The notes under the pieces were generated by a model that made no database searches, had not been told where the DNA came from, and was given only the letters and a program-made list of their open reading frames with translations. Shown here piece after piece: positions 1 to 8,334 of a stretch of DNA of 64,000 nt. Origin of the DNA: Burkholderia anthina (GTDB taxonomy: Bacteria; Pseudomonadota; Gammaproteobacteria; Burkholderiales; Burkholderiaceae); NCBI RefSeq assembly GCF_001547525.1, contig NZ_CM003769.1, positions 62,001 through 126,000 of the forward strand, read 5' to 3'. The translations under genes were made by a program, and so were the position numbers. Positions within the stretch are counted from its first letter, which is position 1; the number at the start of each line of letters is the position of its first letter.

Positions 1-88
1 GCACTTCGCCCATCAGCACGGCATTTCTTCGGATGCGGTACGCGCGCTCGGCGAGCGTGACCGGTTCATGAATGGTTTCGGTATCCAT
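1..88 (-). CDS. Transketolase, N-terminal subunit (split type), 5' end only
   Basis: Only the first 29 codons lie in the window; the gene runs off the left edge. The ATG at 88 opens a peptide reading MDTETIHEPVTLAERAYRIR, followed by RNAVLMGEV. The LAERAxRIRRNAxxMGEV block is the usual opening of split transketolase N-terminal (thiamine-diphosphate binding) subunits. It lies 40 bp downstream of the MFS gene on the same strand and is probably co-transcribed with that gene and the SDR. The C-terminal subunit would be expected further left, outside the window. The family call rests on this short block only. Confidence 0.7.
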   Translation of the reverse strand, partial: MDTETIHEPVTLAERAYRIRRNAVLMGEV

Positions 89-128
89 CGATATCTCCAG
101 TATCAGGTGGGAAGGAATACGAATCGAA

Positions 129-1454
129 TCAGCGGTTGACGGATCGGGGCACGAGGAACACCAGCAGCGCGCCGGCCGTGATCGCGATGGAGATGAACAC
201 GAGTCCCGCGGTCGACTTGCCGGTCAGGTCGTTCAGCCAGCCGACGATCGCCGGCGAGAAGAAACCCGCGAGGTTGGCAAAGCAGTTGACCGCGGCGATG
301 CCGGCTGCCGCCGACATCCCGCCCAGCAATGCGGTGGGCAGCGACCAGAACTGCGACGACGACGCGAGGATGCCGGCGGACGCGATACTCAGGCACACGA
401 TCGACGCGCCGACGCTACCGAGCATCGGCAACGTCGCAAAGCCCGCCGCCGCGACCAGCATCGGCACCGCGAGATGGAAACGGCGCTCGCGGCGGCGATC
501 CGCGCTGATGCCGATCAGCGGCAGCGCGACGATCGCGCAGGCATACGGAATCGCGGTCAGCAGGCCGACCCACAGCGGATCGGCCACGCCCGCCTTGCGG
601 ATGATCGTCGGCAGCCAGAACGTGAGGCCGTATTGCCCGAGCACGACGCAGAAGTAGATCGCCGCCATCAGCCAGAGGCGACGGTCCGCGACGAACGTAC
701 GGATCGATGCATGGGCAGTGGTGTGCTCGGCGTCGGCCGATACGTTGCGTGCGAGCAAGGCCTTTTCGGCGTCGGTCAGCCATGTCGCGCCGGCGATGCC
801 GTCGTCGAGATACAGCAGGATCGCGAAGCCCAGCACGAACGACGGCAGCGCCTCGAGCAGGAACAACCACTTCCAGCCGGCCAGCGACATTGCGCCGTGC
901 AGCGCATGCATGATCGCGCCCGACAGCGGCCCGCCGACGATCCCGGCGAGCGGAATCGCCATGAAGAACAGCGACAGCGCCTTCGCGCGCCGCGCGGACG
1001 GGAACCAGTACGTGAGGTACAGGATCACGCCCGGCGCAAAGCCCGCTTCGGCGACGCCGAGCAGAAACCGCAGCGCGTAGAACGCGGTGGGCGACTTGAC
1101 GAACACGAAGCTCGCCGAGATCACCGCCCACGTCAGCATGATGCGCGCGAGCCAGCGGCGCGCGCCGACGCGATGCAGGATCAGGTTGCTCGGCACCTCG
1201 AACATGAAATAGCCGAGGAAGAAGATGCCCGCGCCCATGCCGTAGACGGCCTCGCTGAAACGCAGGTCGTTGAGCATTTGCAATTTCGCGAACCCGACGT
1301 TGACGCGGTCGAGATACGCGCCGAGGTAGCACAACATCAGGAACGGGATCAGCCTGCGCGCCACCTTCGCGTACGTGGCGGTCTCGAAGGTCTGCGCGTC
1401 GTCCCGTTGCAGCGTCTCGCCCTGAACCGGCGATGCGGGGTACTTTGCTCTCAT
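129..1454 (-). CDS. MFS transporter, anion:cation symporter (ACS) type
   Basis: 441-aa, 12-helix major facilitator with the opening RLIPFLMLCYLGAYLDRVNV and the FEVPSNLILHRVGARRW loop typical of the ACS family, which imports organic anions such as sugar acids, tartrate or phthalate. The ATG at 1454 is chosen because AGGAG lies just upstream; the open frame continues further but only into antisense of the neighbouring gene. It sits between the SDR (75 bp upstream) and the transketolase start. The likely role is uptake of the substrate handled by the SDR and transketolase. The substrate cannot be read from sequence. Confidence 0.85.
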   Translation of the reverse strand: MRAKYPASPVQGETLQRDDAQTFETATYAKVARRLIPFLMLCYLGAYLDRVNVGFAKLQMLNDLRFSEAVYGMGAGIFFLGYFMFEVPSNLILHRVGARRWLARIMLTWAVISASFVFVKSPTAFYALRFLLGVAEAGFAPGVILYLTYWFPSARRAKALSLFFMAIPLAGIVGGPLSGAIMHALHGAMSLAGWKWLFLLEALPSFVLGFAILLYLDDGIAGATWLTDAEKALLARNVSADAEHTTAHASIRTFVADRRLWLMAAIYFCVVLGQYGLTFWLPTIIRKAGVADPLWVGLLTAIPYACAIVALPLIGISADRRRERRFHLAVPMLVAAAGFATLPMLGSVGASIVCLSIASAGILASSSQFWSLPTALLGGMSAAAGIAAVNCFANLAGFFSPAIVGWLNDLTGKSTAGLVFISIAITAGALLVFLVPRSVNR

Positions 1455-1528
1455 GTCTGTCTCCTGCCATGGCCCCGGGTTGTCCCGGGTGCATAATGGT
1501 CGGCGCCACTTATCGGGCGACGCCGTTC

Positions 1529-2278
1529 TCAGTGAATCAGCATCCCGCCATTGACGTCGAGCGTGACGCCCGTCAGGTAGCTCGACAGGTCGCTCAGCAG
1601 GAACAGGCACGCATTGGCGACATCGGCGGCATCGCCGAGCCGGCCGAGCGGAATGCCCTTGATGATGTCCTCGCGCATGTCGGGCGTCAGCTTGTCGCCG
1701 GTGATGTCGGTCTGGATCAGGCCGGGCGCGATCGAATTGACGCGGATACGGTCGGCGCCGAATTCGCGCGCCATCGCCTTCGCGAGGCCGAGCACGCCGG
1801 CCTTGGCGGCGCTGTAGTGCGGCCCGCCGAAAATGCCGCCGCCGCGTTGCGCGGAGACCGACGACATGCAGACGATGCTGCCGCCGCGCTGCGCCTTCAT
1901 CGCGGGCAGCACCGCTTGCGACATGTACAGCGTGCCGCGCAGGTTCACGTCGACGATCGCATCGAAATCGCGCGCCGAGATATCCAGCGTGCGCACGGGC
2001 TGCGTGATGCCGGCGTTGTTCACGAGGCCGTCGATGCGGCCGAAGCGCTCCAGCGCCGCGCGGGCGGCCGCCACGCATGCGTCGCGGTCGGTGACGTCGC
2101 ATGCGAGGCCGAGATGGTCGCGGCCGAGTTCGGCGGCGGCCGCTTCCGCGTCTTCGCGGCGAAGGTCGAGGATCGCCACGCGCGCGCCCTGCGCGGCCAG
2201 CGCGCGGGCCGTCGCCTTGCCGATACCGCGTGGCGACGCGGCGCCGGTCACGATGATGGCCTGGTTGTCGAGCAACAT
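1529..2278 (-). CDS. SDR family oxidoreductase
   Basis: 249-aa classical short-chain dehydrogenase. Visible features are a TGxxxxxGIG cofactor loop (VTGAASPRGIG, near residue 10), the NNAG motif, the active-site Ser followed by YSAAK (Tyr-x-x-x-Lys) and a C-terminal LTGVTLDVNGG. The ATG at 2278 is preceded by AGGAG; a longer frame exists but lacks a ribosome site. Together with the MFS importer and split transketolase it suggests oxidation or reduction of a polyol or sugar acid; the substrate is not determined. Confidence 0.87.
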   Translation of the reverse strand: MLLDNQAIIVTGAASPRGIGKATARALAAQGARVAILDLRREDAEAAAAELGRDHLGLACDVTDRDACVAAARAALERFGRIDGLVNNAGITQPVRTLDISARDFDAIVDVNLRGTLYMSQAVLPAMKAQRGGSIVCMSSVSAQRGGGIFGGPHYSAAKAGVLGLAKAMAREFGADRIRVNSIAPGLIQTDITGDKLTPDMREDIIKGIPLGRLGDAADVANACLFLLSDLSSYLTGVTLDVNGGMLIH

Positions 2279-2434
2279 CGCTTGTCTCCTGTGTTGATGT
2301 GTTGTCCGGAGTGTCGGCTCACCGGGCACCCGCATCAACGCGGAAACGTTCAGCCATAGTTGAGAAAATTTCAGATATCGGCCGGCTGCCGGTGCTGCAC
2401 CGCAATATCGGGGGCACGCCGCCGGACGTGTCGT

Positions 2435-3334
2435 TCAATCCGCCCGCTCGTGAGCGGCGACCTCCCGCTCGATCCAGGCAAGGAAGCGCTTCACGCGCGG
2501 CAGTTCCGCGTTCTGCCGCGGGTATACGAGATGATGCGCGCCGACTTCGACCGCGTGGGCCGTGCCGAAGACCGGCACCAGCAGCCCTTCGCGGATCTTC
2601 ACCGACGCGAGCATCAGGCTTTCGAGCGCGATGCCGAGGCCGAGCGCGGCGGTTTCGAGCGACATGTACGAACGATCGAACGAAAAATCGAAGGTCTTCT
2701 GGGCCGCAAGCGGGACGCCGGTCCGCCCGAACCACTGTTTCCACTGGACCAGCGGCGTTTCGGAATAGATCAGACGATGCGCGAGCAGGTCTTCCGGCGC
2801 GTTCACCGGATGCCGTTCGAGATAGCGCGGCGACGCGAGCGGCGCGATGAACTCGCCGCGCACGGTCCGGACCTCGAGATTGTCCCAGTTGCCGTAGCCG
2901 TGCCGGACGTCGATGTCGTAGAAGCCGTTCGAGAACGACACGTTTTCGTATGAGCACGCGAGGTTCAGCTGGATATCGCCGTTCGCCTCCTGGAACGACG
3001 ACAGTCGTGGCAGCAGCCACATCAGCCCGAAGCTCGGGCTCGAATGCACGCGCAGGATATCGACTTCCGTGCGGCTCGACGCGCGCTCGGTCGCGCGGCT
3101 CAGGTCGGCCAGTGAGCCGGTGACGTCGGCCAGATAGCGCTCGCCGGTCGGCGTGAGGACGAGGCCGCGCCCGGCGCGCTGAAACAGCGGCTGACCGATC
3201 TGCGATTCGAGGTTGCTGAGCTGATGGCTCACGGCGGACGCGGTCAGGCCGAGCTCTTCCGCCGCGCGGTTGACGCTTTTGGTCCGGGCGACGCTTTCGA
3301 ACGCGATGATGGCCTTGAGCGGTGGAATGCGCAT
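2435..3334 (-). CDS. LysR-family transcriptional regulator
   Basis: 299 aa with an N-terminal winged helix-turn-helix (residues about 1-60, RAAEELGLTASAVSHQLSNL) and a type-2 periplasmic-binding-like effector domain. Its composition resembles the GcvA subgroup (AFESVAR...LFQRAGRGLVLTPTG). The start MRIPPLKAI at 3334 matches the usual LysR opening. It lies upstream of the SDR-MFS-transketolase genes on the same strand (156 bp gap) and is their likely regulator. The inducer is unknown. Confidence 0.85.
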   Translation of the reverse strand: MRIPPLKAIIAFESVARTKSVNRAAEELGLTASAVSHQLSNLESQIGQPLFQRAGRGLVLTPTGERYLADVTGSLADLSRATERASSRTEVDILRVHSSPSFGLMWLLPRLSSFQEANGDIQLNLACSYENVSFSNGFYDIDVRHGYGNWDNLEVRTVRGEFIAPLASPRYLERHPVNAPEDLLAHRLIYSETPLVQWKQWFGRTGVPLAAQKTFDFSFDRSYMSLETAALGLGIALESLMLASVKIREGLLVPVFGTAHAVEVGAHHLVYPRQNAELPRVKRFLAWIEREVAAHERAD

Positions 3335-3583
3335 GCTGGAATCCGTTGAAGAGAGCGGCTCGCCCGAATGGCCGGCGCCGCGCTGAAGCATTGCCCGGCC
3401 AAAAGCGATACGGTACATCAGGAAGGGGCTCGGAACGATCGATTCGCGGCGCGGCCCTCGGCATCGTGACCGACCCGGCGGCGCACCGCGCGGCGCGATC
3501 GCCGCCGCACGGGCGACGCCGCACGCATGATGCCGGCGGAATCATGCAAAATGCTGCGCATCCTGAGTGGCGGAGATTCACCC

Positions 3584-4507
3584 GTGAGCATCAACTTCGA
3601 TTTGACGGACTTGCAGGCGTTTCGCGCGGTGGTGGAAACGGGCAGTTTCCGCAAGGCCGCCGATGCGGTCAACCTTTCCCAGCCTGCGTTGAGCCGCCGG
3701 ATCGACAAGCTCGAAGACGCGCTCGGCGTGCGGCTCTTCGAGCGCACCACGCGCCGCGTCGCGCTCACCACCGTCGGCCGCGTGTTCGCGCAGAGCGCCG
3801 AACAACTGCTCGACGATCTCGACGCCGCGCTGCTCGGCATCCGCGACGTGTCGTCGAGCCGCCTGGGCCATGTGACGATCGCCTGCGTGCCGTCGGTCGC
3901 CTACTACTTCCTGCCGCCCATCATCGCCCGCTATCATCAGCGCTTTCCGCGCATCCGGGTGAAACTGCTCGACGCCGGCGCGAACGACGTGCTCGGCGCC
4001 GTCATCAGCGGCGAGGCGGATTTCGGCGTGAGCTTCCTCGGCAGCCAGGAGGCCGAGATCGAGTTCAAGGTGTTGCTCCAGGAACGGTTCGTCGCCGCCT
4101 GTCGTCGCGACCACCCGCTCGCGCGCCGGAAGCGCGTGACCTGGAGCGAACTCTACGAGCACGATTACGTGTCGGTGGACAAGACCTCCGGTAACCGCCT
4201 GCTGCTCGACCAGGCGCTGGCGGCCGTCGCGCCGCGTAAGCCGAGCGTGTGCGAGGCGCGCCACGTCACGACCCTGCTCGGCCTGATCGAGGCGGGGCTC
4301 GGCGTCGCCGCGGTGCCGTCGATGGCGATGCCGGGGCATGACCATCCTGTCCTCACGAGCGTGCCGCTCGTCGAGCCGGCCGTGAAACGGCGCGTGGGCA
4401 TCGTCAAACGGCGCGGGCGCTCGCTGACGCCGGCCGCCGAGGCGTTTCACCGGATGATCGTCGACGCGAAGCGCGGGGGCGCCGCCGGCAACGGCACATC
4501 GGCATGA
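3584..4507 (+). CDS. LysR-family transcriptional regulator of the di/tricarboxylate module
   Basis: 307 aa from a GTG start at 3584, preceded by GGAG; in-frame ATGs at 3527 and 3551 are alternatives. The HTH spans residues about 18-37 (FRKAADAVNLSQPALSRRID) and is followed by a LysR substrate domain. It precedes dctA by 34 bp in the same direction, so it is probably the local regulator of dctA and of the converging isomerase and symporter genes. In LysR systems of this kind the inducer is usually the imported organic acid, here plausibly a tricarboxylate; that is inference. Confidence 0.83.
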   Translation: MSINFDLTDLQAFRAVVETGSFRKAADAVNLSQPALSRRIDKLEDALGVRLFERTTRRVALTTVGRVFAQSAEQLLDDLDAALLGIRDVSSSRLGHVTIACVPSVAYYFLPPIIARYHQRFPRIRVKLLDAGANDVLGAVISGEADFGVSFLGSQEAEIEFKVLLQERFVAACRRDHPLARRKRVTWSELYEHDYVSVDKTSGNRLLLDQALAAVAPRKPSVCEARHVTTLLGLIEAGLGVAAVPSMAMPGHDHPVLTSVPLVEPAVKRRVGIVKRRGRSLTPAAEAFHRMIVDAKRGGAAGNGTSA

Positions 4508-4541
4508 CGACGACGGCACGCAAAGGAAGGAAGACGGCATC

Positions 4542-5870
4542 GTGAGGTGGGCCCGGCTGTTCAAATCGCTCTACGTGCAGGTCCTGCTCGCGATGATGCT
4601 CGGCATCGGCATCGGTCACGCGTGGCCGGCCGCAGGCGCGATGTTCAAGCCGCTCAGCGACGCGTTCGTCGCGCTCGTGAAGATGACCATCGCCCCGATC
4701 GTCTTTTGCACGATCGTGTCGGGCATCACGTCGTTGTCGGACGGGCGGGCCATCGGCCGCACGATCGTGCGGGCGCTCGCCCTCTTCTATCTGTTGACGG
4801 CCGCCGCGCTCGCGTTCGGGCTCGCCGCCGCGTACGTGCTGCAACCGGGCGCCGGCATGCACATCGACGTCCATCATCTGGATGCGAGCATCCTGGCGCC
4901 GTATGCGAGGCATGCGGAGCCACGCAGCCTCGTGGCGTTCGCGCTCGGCGTGATTCCGGACACGATGCTCGGCGCATTCGCGACCGGCGAAGTATTGCCG
5001 GTGCTGCTGCTGTCGCTGTTGTTCGGTTTCTCGCTGAATGCGCACCCGCGCGCCGGCCGGCCCGTTCTTGCGCTGATCGACGGCATCGCCCAGGTCGTCT
5101 TTCGCGTGCTGGCGATGATCATGCGGCTCGCGCCGCTCGGCGCATTCGGCGCGATGGCGTTCACGGTGGGCCGCTTCGGCATCGGCTCGGTCGGCTCGCT
5201 CGCGAAGCTGATGGTGTGCTTCTACGTGGCCTGCGTGCTGTTCGTCGCGCTGGTGCTCGCGCCGCTCGCGCGGCTGCACGGCTTCGCGCTGTGGCGGCTC
5301 CTGCGCTACCTGCGCGAGGAATTGCTGATCGTCCTCGCGACGTCGTCCACGGAGCCGGTCCTGCCGCGCCTGATCGTCAAGCTGGAAGCGCTCGGCTGCG
5401 ACAAGGGCGTGGTGGGGCTCGTGCTGCCGGCCGGCTATTCGTTCAATCTGGACGGTACCGCGATCTATCTGACGCTCGCGGCATTGTTCATCGCGCAGGC
5501 GTGCGACATCCCGCTTTCCGCGCCGCAGATCGCGACGATGCTCGCGATCATGCTGCTCACGTCCAAGGGAGCGGCCGGCGTGTCCGGCAGCGGGCTCGTG
5601 GCGCTGGTCGCGACGCTTGCCGTGATGCCCGACCTGCCCGTCGCCGGCGTGGCGCTGCTGGTCGGCATCGATCGCTTCATGTCGGAGGCGCGCGCGCTGA
5701 CCAGCGTGATCAGCAATGCATGCGCGGTAATTTTCGTGTCGTCGTGGGAAGGCGCGTGCGATCGTACGCGGCTGGTGCGGCGGCTCGCCGTGGCCGGGCC
5801 GGCATCGGCGGACGCGGCCGATGAAGACGGTGCCGCCGCGAACGGCGGCGGTGACGGGAAGGCGGTCTGA
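4542..5870 (+). CDS. dctA: C4-dicarboxylate/cation symporter, DctA family
   Basis: 442-aa inner-membrane transporter of the dicarboxylate/amino acid:cation symporter family. Diagnostic segments are SLYVQVLLAMMLGIGIGH at the N-terminus, MTIAPIVFCTIVSGI, the re-entrant serine-rich region (ATSSTEPVLPRL) and the substrate-site stretch GYSFNLDGTAIYLTLAALF. It starts with GTG at 4542, with GGAAGG about 13 bases upstream. DctA imports succinate, fumarate and malate with protons or sodium. Here it follows a LysR gene and converges (24 bp apart) with an aconitate-isomerase-like gene, so its real substrate may be a related acid. This is probably not the housekeeping dctA, which normally sits beside a dctBD two-component system. 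Confidence 0.85.
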   Translation: MRWARLFKSLYVQVLLAMMLGIGIGHAWPAAGAMFKPLSDAFVALVKMTIAPIVFCTIVSGITSLSDGRAIGRTIVRALALFYLLTAAALAFGLAAAYVLQPGAGMHIDVHHLDASILAPYARHAEPRSLVAFALGVIPDTMLGAFATGEVLPVLLLSLLFGFSLNAHPRAGRPVLALIDGIAQVVFRVLAMIMRLAPLGAFGAMAFTVGRFGIGSVGSLAKLMVCFYVACVLFVALVLAPLARLHGFALWRLLRYLREELLIVLATSSTEPVLPRLIVKLEALGCDKGVVGLVLPAGYSFNLDGTAIYLTLAALFIAQACDIPLSAPQIATMLAIMLLTSKGAAGVSGSGLVALVATLAVMPDLPVAGVALLVGIDRFMSEARALTSVISNACAVIFVSSWEGACDRTRLVRRLAVAGPASADAADEDGAAANGGGDGKAV

Positions 5871-5894
5871 CGCCAAGCCTTCCGTCGATCGGGC

Positions 5895-6686
5895 TCAATG
5901 TGCGGAAACGGAATCCAGGCCGGTCGCTTTCACGTCGGCCTGCACGTCGGGCGACGCAAGATAGTCGAGCAGCGCCTTCGCTTCCCGCGGGTGCTGCGCG
6001 CCGACCGGGATGCCGGCGGCGAAGCGCGTGACGGACTGCAGCGATTCGGGAATCTTGCCGACGAAGGTCGCGCCCTTGACGGGCAGCAGCTCGCTGACCT
6101 GCTGGAAGCCGATTTCGTAGTCGCCGTTCGCGACGACCGACGCCACCGGAATCCGCGGAATCATCTTCGCCTTCGACTTCACCTGCTCCTCGATGCCGAG
6201 CTTCCTGAACAGCTCGCGCTCGACGTACACGCCGCTCGCGCTGTCCGAATAGGCGATCGATTTCGCGTGCAGCAGCACCTGCTTGAGGCCTTCGGCGGTG
6301 CTGATGTCGGGCTTCGCCGCGCCGTCGCGCACGACCATGCCGATGCGCGAATCGGCCAGCTCGACGCGGGATTCGGGGATGACCTTGCCTTGCTTGATCA
6401 GATCGTCCAGCGCGTAGCCGACCATGATGACGGCGTCGGCGGGCTCGCCGCGCGCGAGCCGGTTCGGAATCGCTTCGGGCGACTTGCCCATCGACGGGCC
6501 GAGCGCGGTCGCGAGCGTGTTGCCCGACGTGGACGCGAACCGGGGGCCGAGCACCTTGTAGGCGGCGGTGAAGCCGCCCGAGCTCATCACGTGCAGTTCG
6601 GCGGCCTGTACGTTGTGGACGTTGGCCGCCACCGCCGCGGTGGCGACGAGCGCGGTCGCGCAGAATTTCAGAAGCGGATTTCTCAT
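5895..6686 (-). CDS. ModA-like periplasmic protein, candidate aconitate isomerase
   Basis: 263 aa with a Sec signal peptide (cleavage near residue 28 after VQA) and a type-2 periplasmic-binding fold of the ModA superfamily. Motifs include LHVMSSGGFTAAYKVLGP at the mature N-terminus, RLARGEPADAVIMV, and an ARFAAG-like segment near the end (TRFAAGIP). No modB or modC gene is nearby. Known of the family: the aconitate isomerase described from Pseudomonas (cis/trans-aconitate, EC 5.3.3.7) is an exported protein of about 262 residues resembling ModA. Size, signal peptide and neighbours (citrate/tricarballylate-type symporter, DctA, LysR) all fit. It lies 55 bp downstream of the symporter. The alternative is a solute receptor without an ABC partner. 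Confidence 0.68.
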   Translation of the reverse strand: MRNPLLKFCATALVATAAVAANVHNVQAAELHVMSSGGFTAAYKVLGPRFASTSGNTLATALGPSMGKSPEAIPNRLARGEPADAVIMVGYALDDLIKQGKVIPESRVELADSRIGMVVRDGAAKPDISTAEGLKQVLLHAKSIAYSDSASGVYVERELFRKLGIEEQVKSKAKMIPRIPVASVVANGDYEIGFQQVSELLPVKGATFVGKIPESLQSVTRFAAGIPVGAQHPREAKALLDYLASPDVQADVKATGLDSVSAH

Positions 6687-6741
6687 GGTCGTGGTCGTGC
6701 GGATTCGTGGGTACGAGTGAACGTTCCGGATGAGCGGGACA

Positions 6742-8037
6742 TCAATGCGCGGGCGTCAACGTCGCCGCGTGGCGACGATAGAGCGCGAACGTCGCGAGCA
6801 GCGCGCACACCGCGGCGAAGCTCATCCAGTAGCCCGGTGCGGCCTTGTCGCCCGTCATGTGAATGAGCCCGGTCGAAATGGCCGGCGTGAAGCCGCCGAA
6901 CACGGCCGTCGCGAGGCTGTACGCGAGCGAGAAGCCCGCGACGCGCACCTGCACCGGCATCACTTCGGTGAGCGCGACGACCATCGCACCGTTATAGATG
7001 CCGTACATGAACGACAGCCAGAGCAGGACGAGCAGCATGTTCGCGAACGACGGCGCGTGAGCGAGGAACGACAGCGCCGGGTAGGCGGTCACGACGGCAA
7101 GCATCGTCATGCCGACCAACAGCGGCCGGCGGCCGATCCGGTCGGACAGCGCCCCGCCGATCGGCAGCCACACGAAGTTCGACACGCCGACGCAGAGCGT
7201 CACGAGCAGGCTGTCGGCGGTGCTCAGATGCAGCACCGTCTTGCCGAAGGTCGGTGCATAGACGGTGATCAGGTAGAAGCTCGTGGTGGTCATCGCGACC
7301 AGCATCATGCCGGCGATCACGACGCCCCAGTTCTGGACCAGCGTGCCGAACACTTCCTTCATGCCCGGGCGATGCTTGCGCGCCTTGAATTCCCGGGTTT
7401 CCTCCAGGTTGCGGCGCAGCATGAAGATGAACGGCACGATCATGCAGCCGACGAAGAACGGCACGCGCCATCCCCAGGTGGCGATCTGCGCCACGCTCAG
7501 CGACTGATTGAGTGCGAAGCCGAGGCCCGCGGCAACGACGATCGCCACCTGTTGGCTCGCCGATTGCCAGCTCGTGAAGAAGCCCTTGCGGCCCGGCGTC
7601 GCCAGCTCGGCGAGATAGACCGACACGCCGCCGAGTTCGGCGCCCGCGGAGAAGCCCTGCAGCAGCCGGCCGATCAGCACGAGCACCGGAGCCAGCAGGC
7701 CGATCGTCGCGTAGCCCGGCACGAACGCGATCAGGATGGTGCCGCTCGCCATGATGGACAGCGTGACGATCAGGCCCTTGCGGCGGCCGACCTCGTCGAT
7801 GTACGCGCCCAGCACGATGGCGCCCAGCGGCCGCATCAGGAAGCCGGCGCCGAACACGGCGAAGGTCATCATCAACGACGCGAATTCGCTTTGCGCGGGA
7901 AAGAAGACGTTGGCGATCTGCGTGGCGTAGAAGCCGAACAGGAAGAAGTCGAACTGCTCGAGAAAATTGCCGGCCGTGACGCGAAAGATCGCGGCGGCCT
8001 TCGAACGTTCGGCCGGAAGGCTGGACGAGGGATGCAT
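6742..8037 (-). CDS. MFS tricarboxylate:proton symporter (citrate/tricarballylate type, MHS family)
   Basis: 431 aa, 12 predicted helices, metabolite:H+ symporter subgroup. Recognisable stretches are [39 protein letters not shown] (the RxxGxxxxGxxxDxxGRR loop), [17 protein letters not shown] and WGWRVPF. Overall it reads like CitA/TcuC-type carriers for citrate, tricarballylate or aconitate. The ATG at 8037 has AGGAG 8 bases upstream. It is the first gene of the minus-strand pair with the isomerase-like protein, implying import of the acid released by the periplasmic enzyme. Confidence 0.83.
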   Translation of the reverse strand: MHPSSSLPAERSKAAAIFRVTAGNFLEQFDFFLFGFYATQIANVFFPAQSEFASLMMTFAVFGAGFLMRPLGAIVLGAYIDEVGRRKGLIVTLSIMASGTILIAFVPGYATIGLLAPVLVLIGRLLQGFSAGAELGGVSVYLAELATPGRKGFFTSWQSASQQVAIVVAAGLGFALNQSLSVAQIATWGWRVPFFVGCMIVPFIFMLRRNLEETREFKARKHRPGMKEVFGTLVQNWGVVIAGMMLVAMTTTSFYLITVYAPTFGKTVLHLSTADSLLVTLCVGVSNFVWLPIGGALSDRIGRRPLLVGMTMLAVVTAYPALSFLAHAPSFANMLLVLLWLSFMYGIYNGAMVVALTEVMPVQVRVAGFSLAYSLATAVFGGFTPAISTGLIHMTGDKAAPGYWMSFAAVCALLATFALYRRHAATLTPAH

Positions 8038-8334
8038 CGGGGTGTCTCCTGAAAATCCTGGAATACGCGGGAGGGGCGGGTCGATTGTCGTTTTCCGGCA
8101 TGTTGGCGCGGTATTGATGAAACGATAAGTGCGATTTTCGGAATGATTGATGCGATATGGTTATCAATCGACCGGAATCTCCACCGCTCCGGGAGTGGCC
8201 GCACGCGCCGCCGCGTCTCGCGATGCCGCGGCCGTCCGCCGGCGGCCATGTCGGCCTCGATTTTCCGTTACCCGTGCCGTTAACCCGGATTTGCCCGGCG
8301 CAATTGCAGCCGGAATCGGAACACGCACGCGAGC
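8038..8334. other. Divergent intergenic region, symporter / diguanylate cyclase
   Basis: 297 bp between two divergently transcribed genes. The right half carries AT-rich patches (for example around 8140-8170) that could hold the symporter promoter and a LysR site. No strong palindrome, RNA gene or small ORF with a ribosome site was recognised. Confidence 0.4.

Noticed and set aside
72..1496. Long open frame on the plus strand opposite the MFS gene (474 codons)
   Set aside because: Arg/Asp/His-rich translation typical of antisense frames in GC-rich DNA; no ribosome site or known motif, and the minus-strand transporter is convincing.
129..2102. Apparent 657-codon fusion of SDR-like antisense sequence and MFS transporter
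   Set aside because: Only the part from 1454 downward encodes the transporter; the upstream part is out of frame with the real SDR.
5895..6686. Molybdate transport (modA) assignment
   Set aside because: No modB/modC, and neighbours are organic-acid transporters; size and context fit aconitate isomerase better.
6730..8052. 440-codon plus-strand frame opposite the symporter
   Set aside because: Shadow of the symporter with low-complexity Arg/His composition and no domain.
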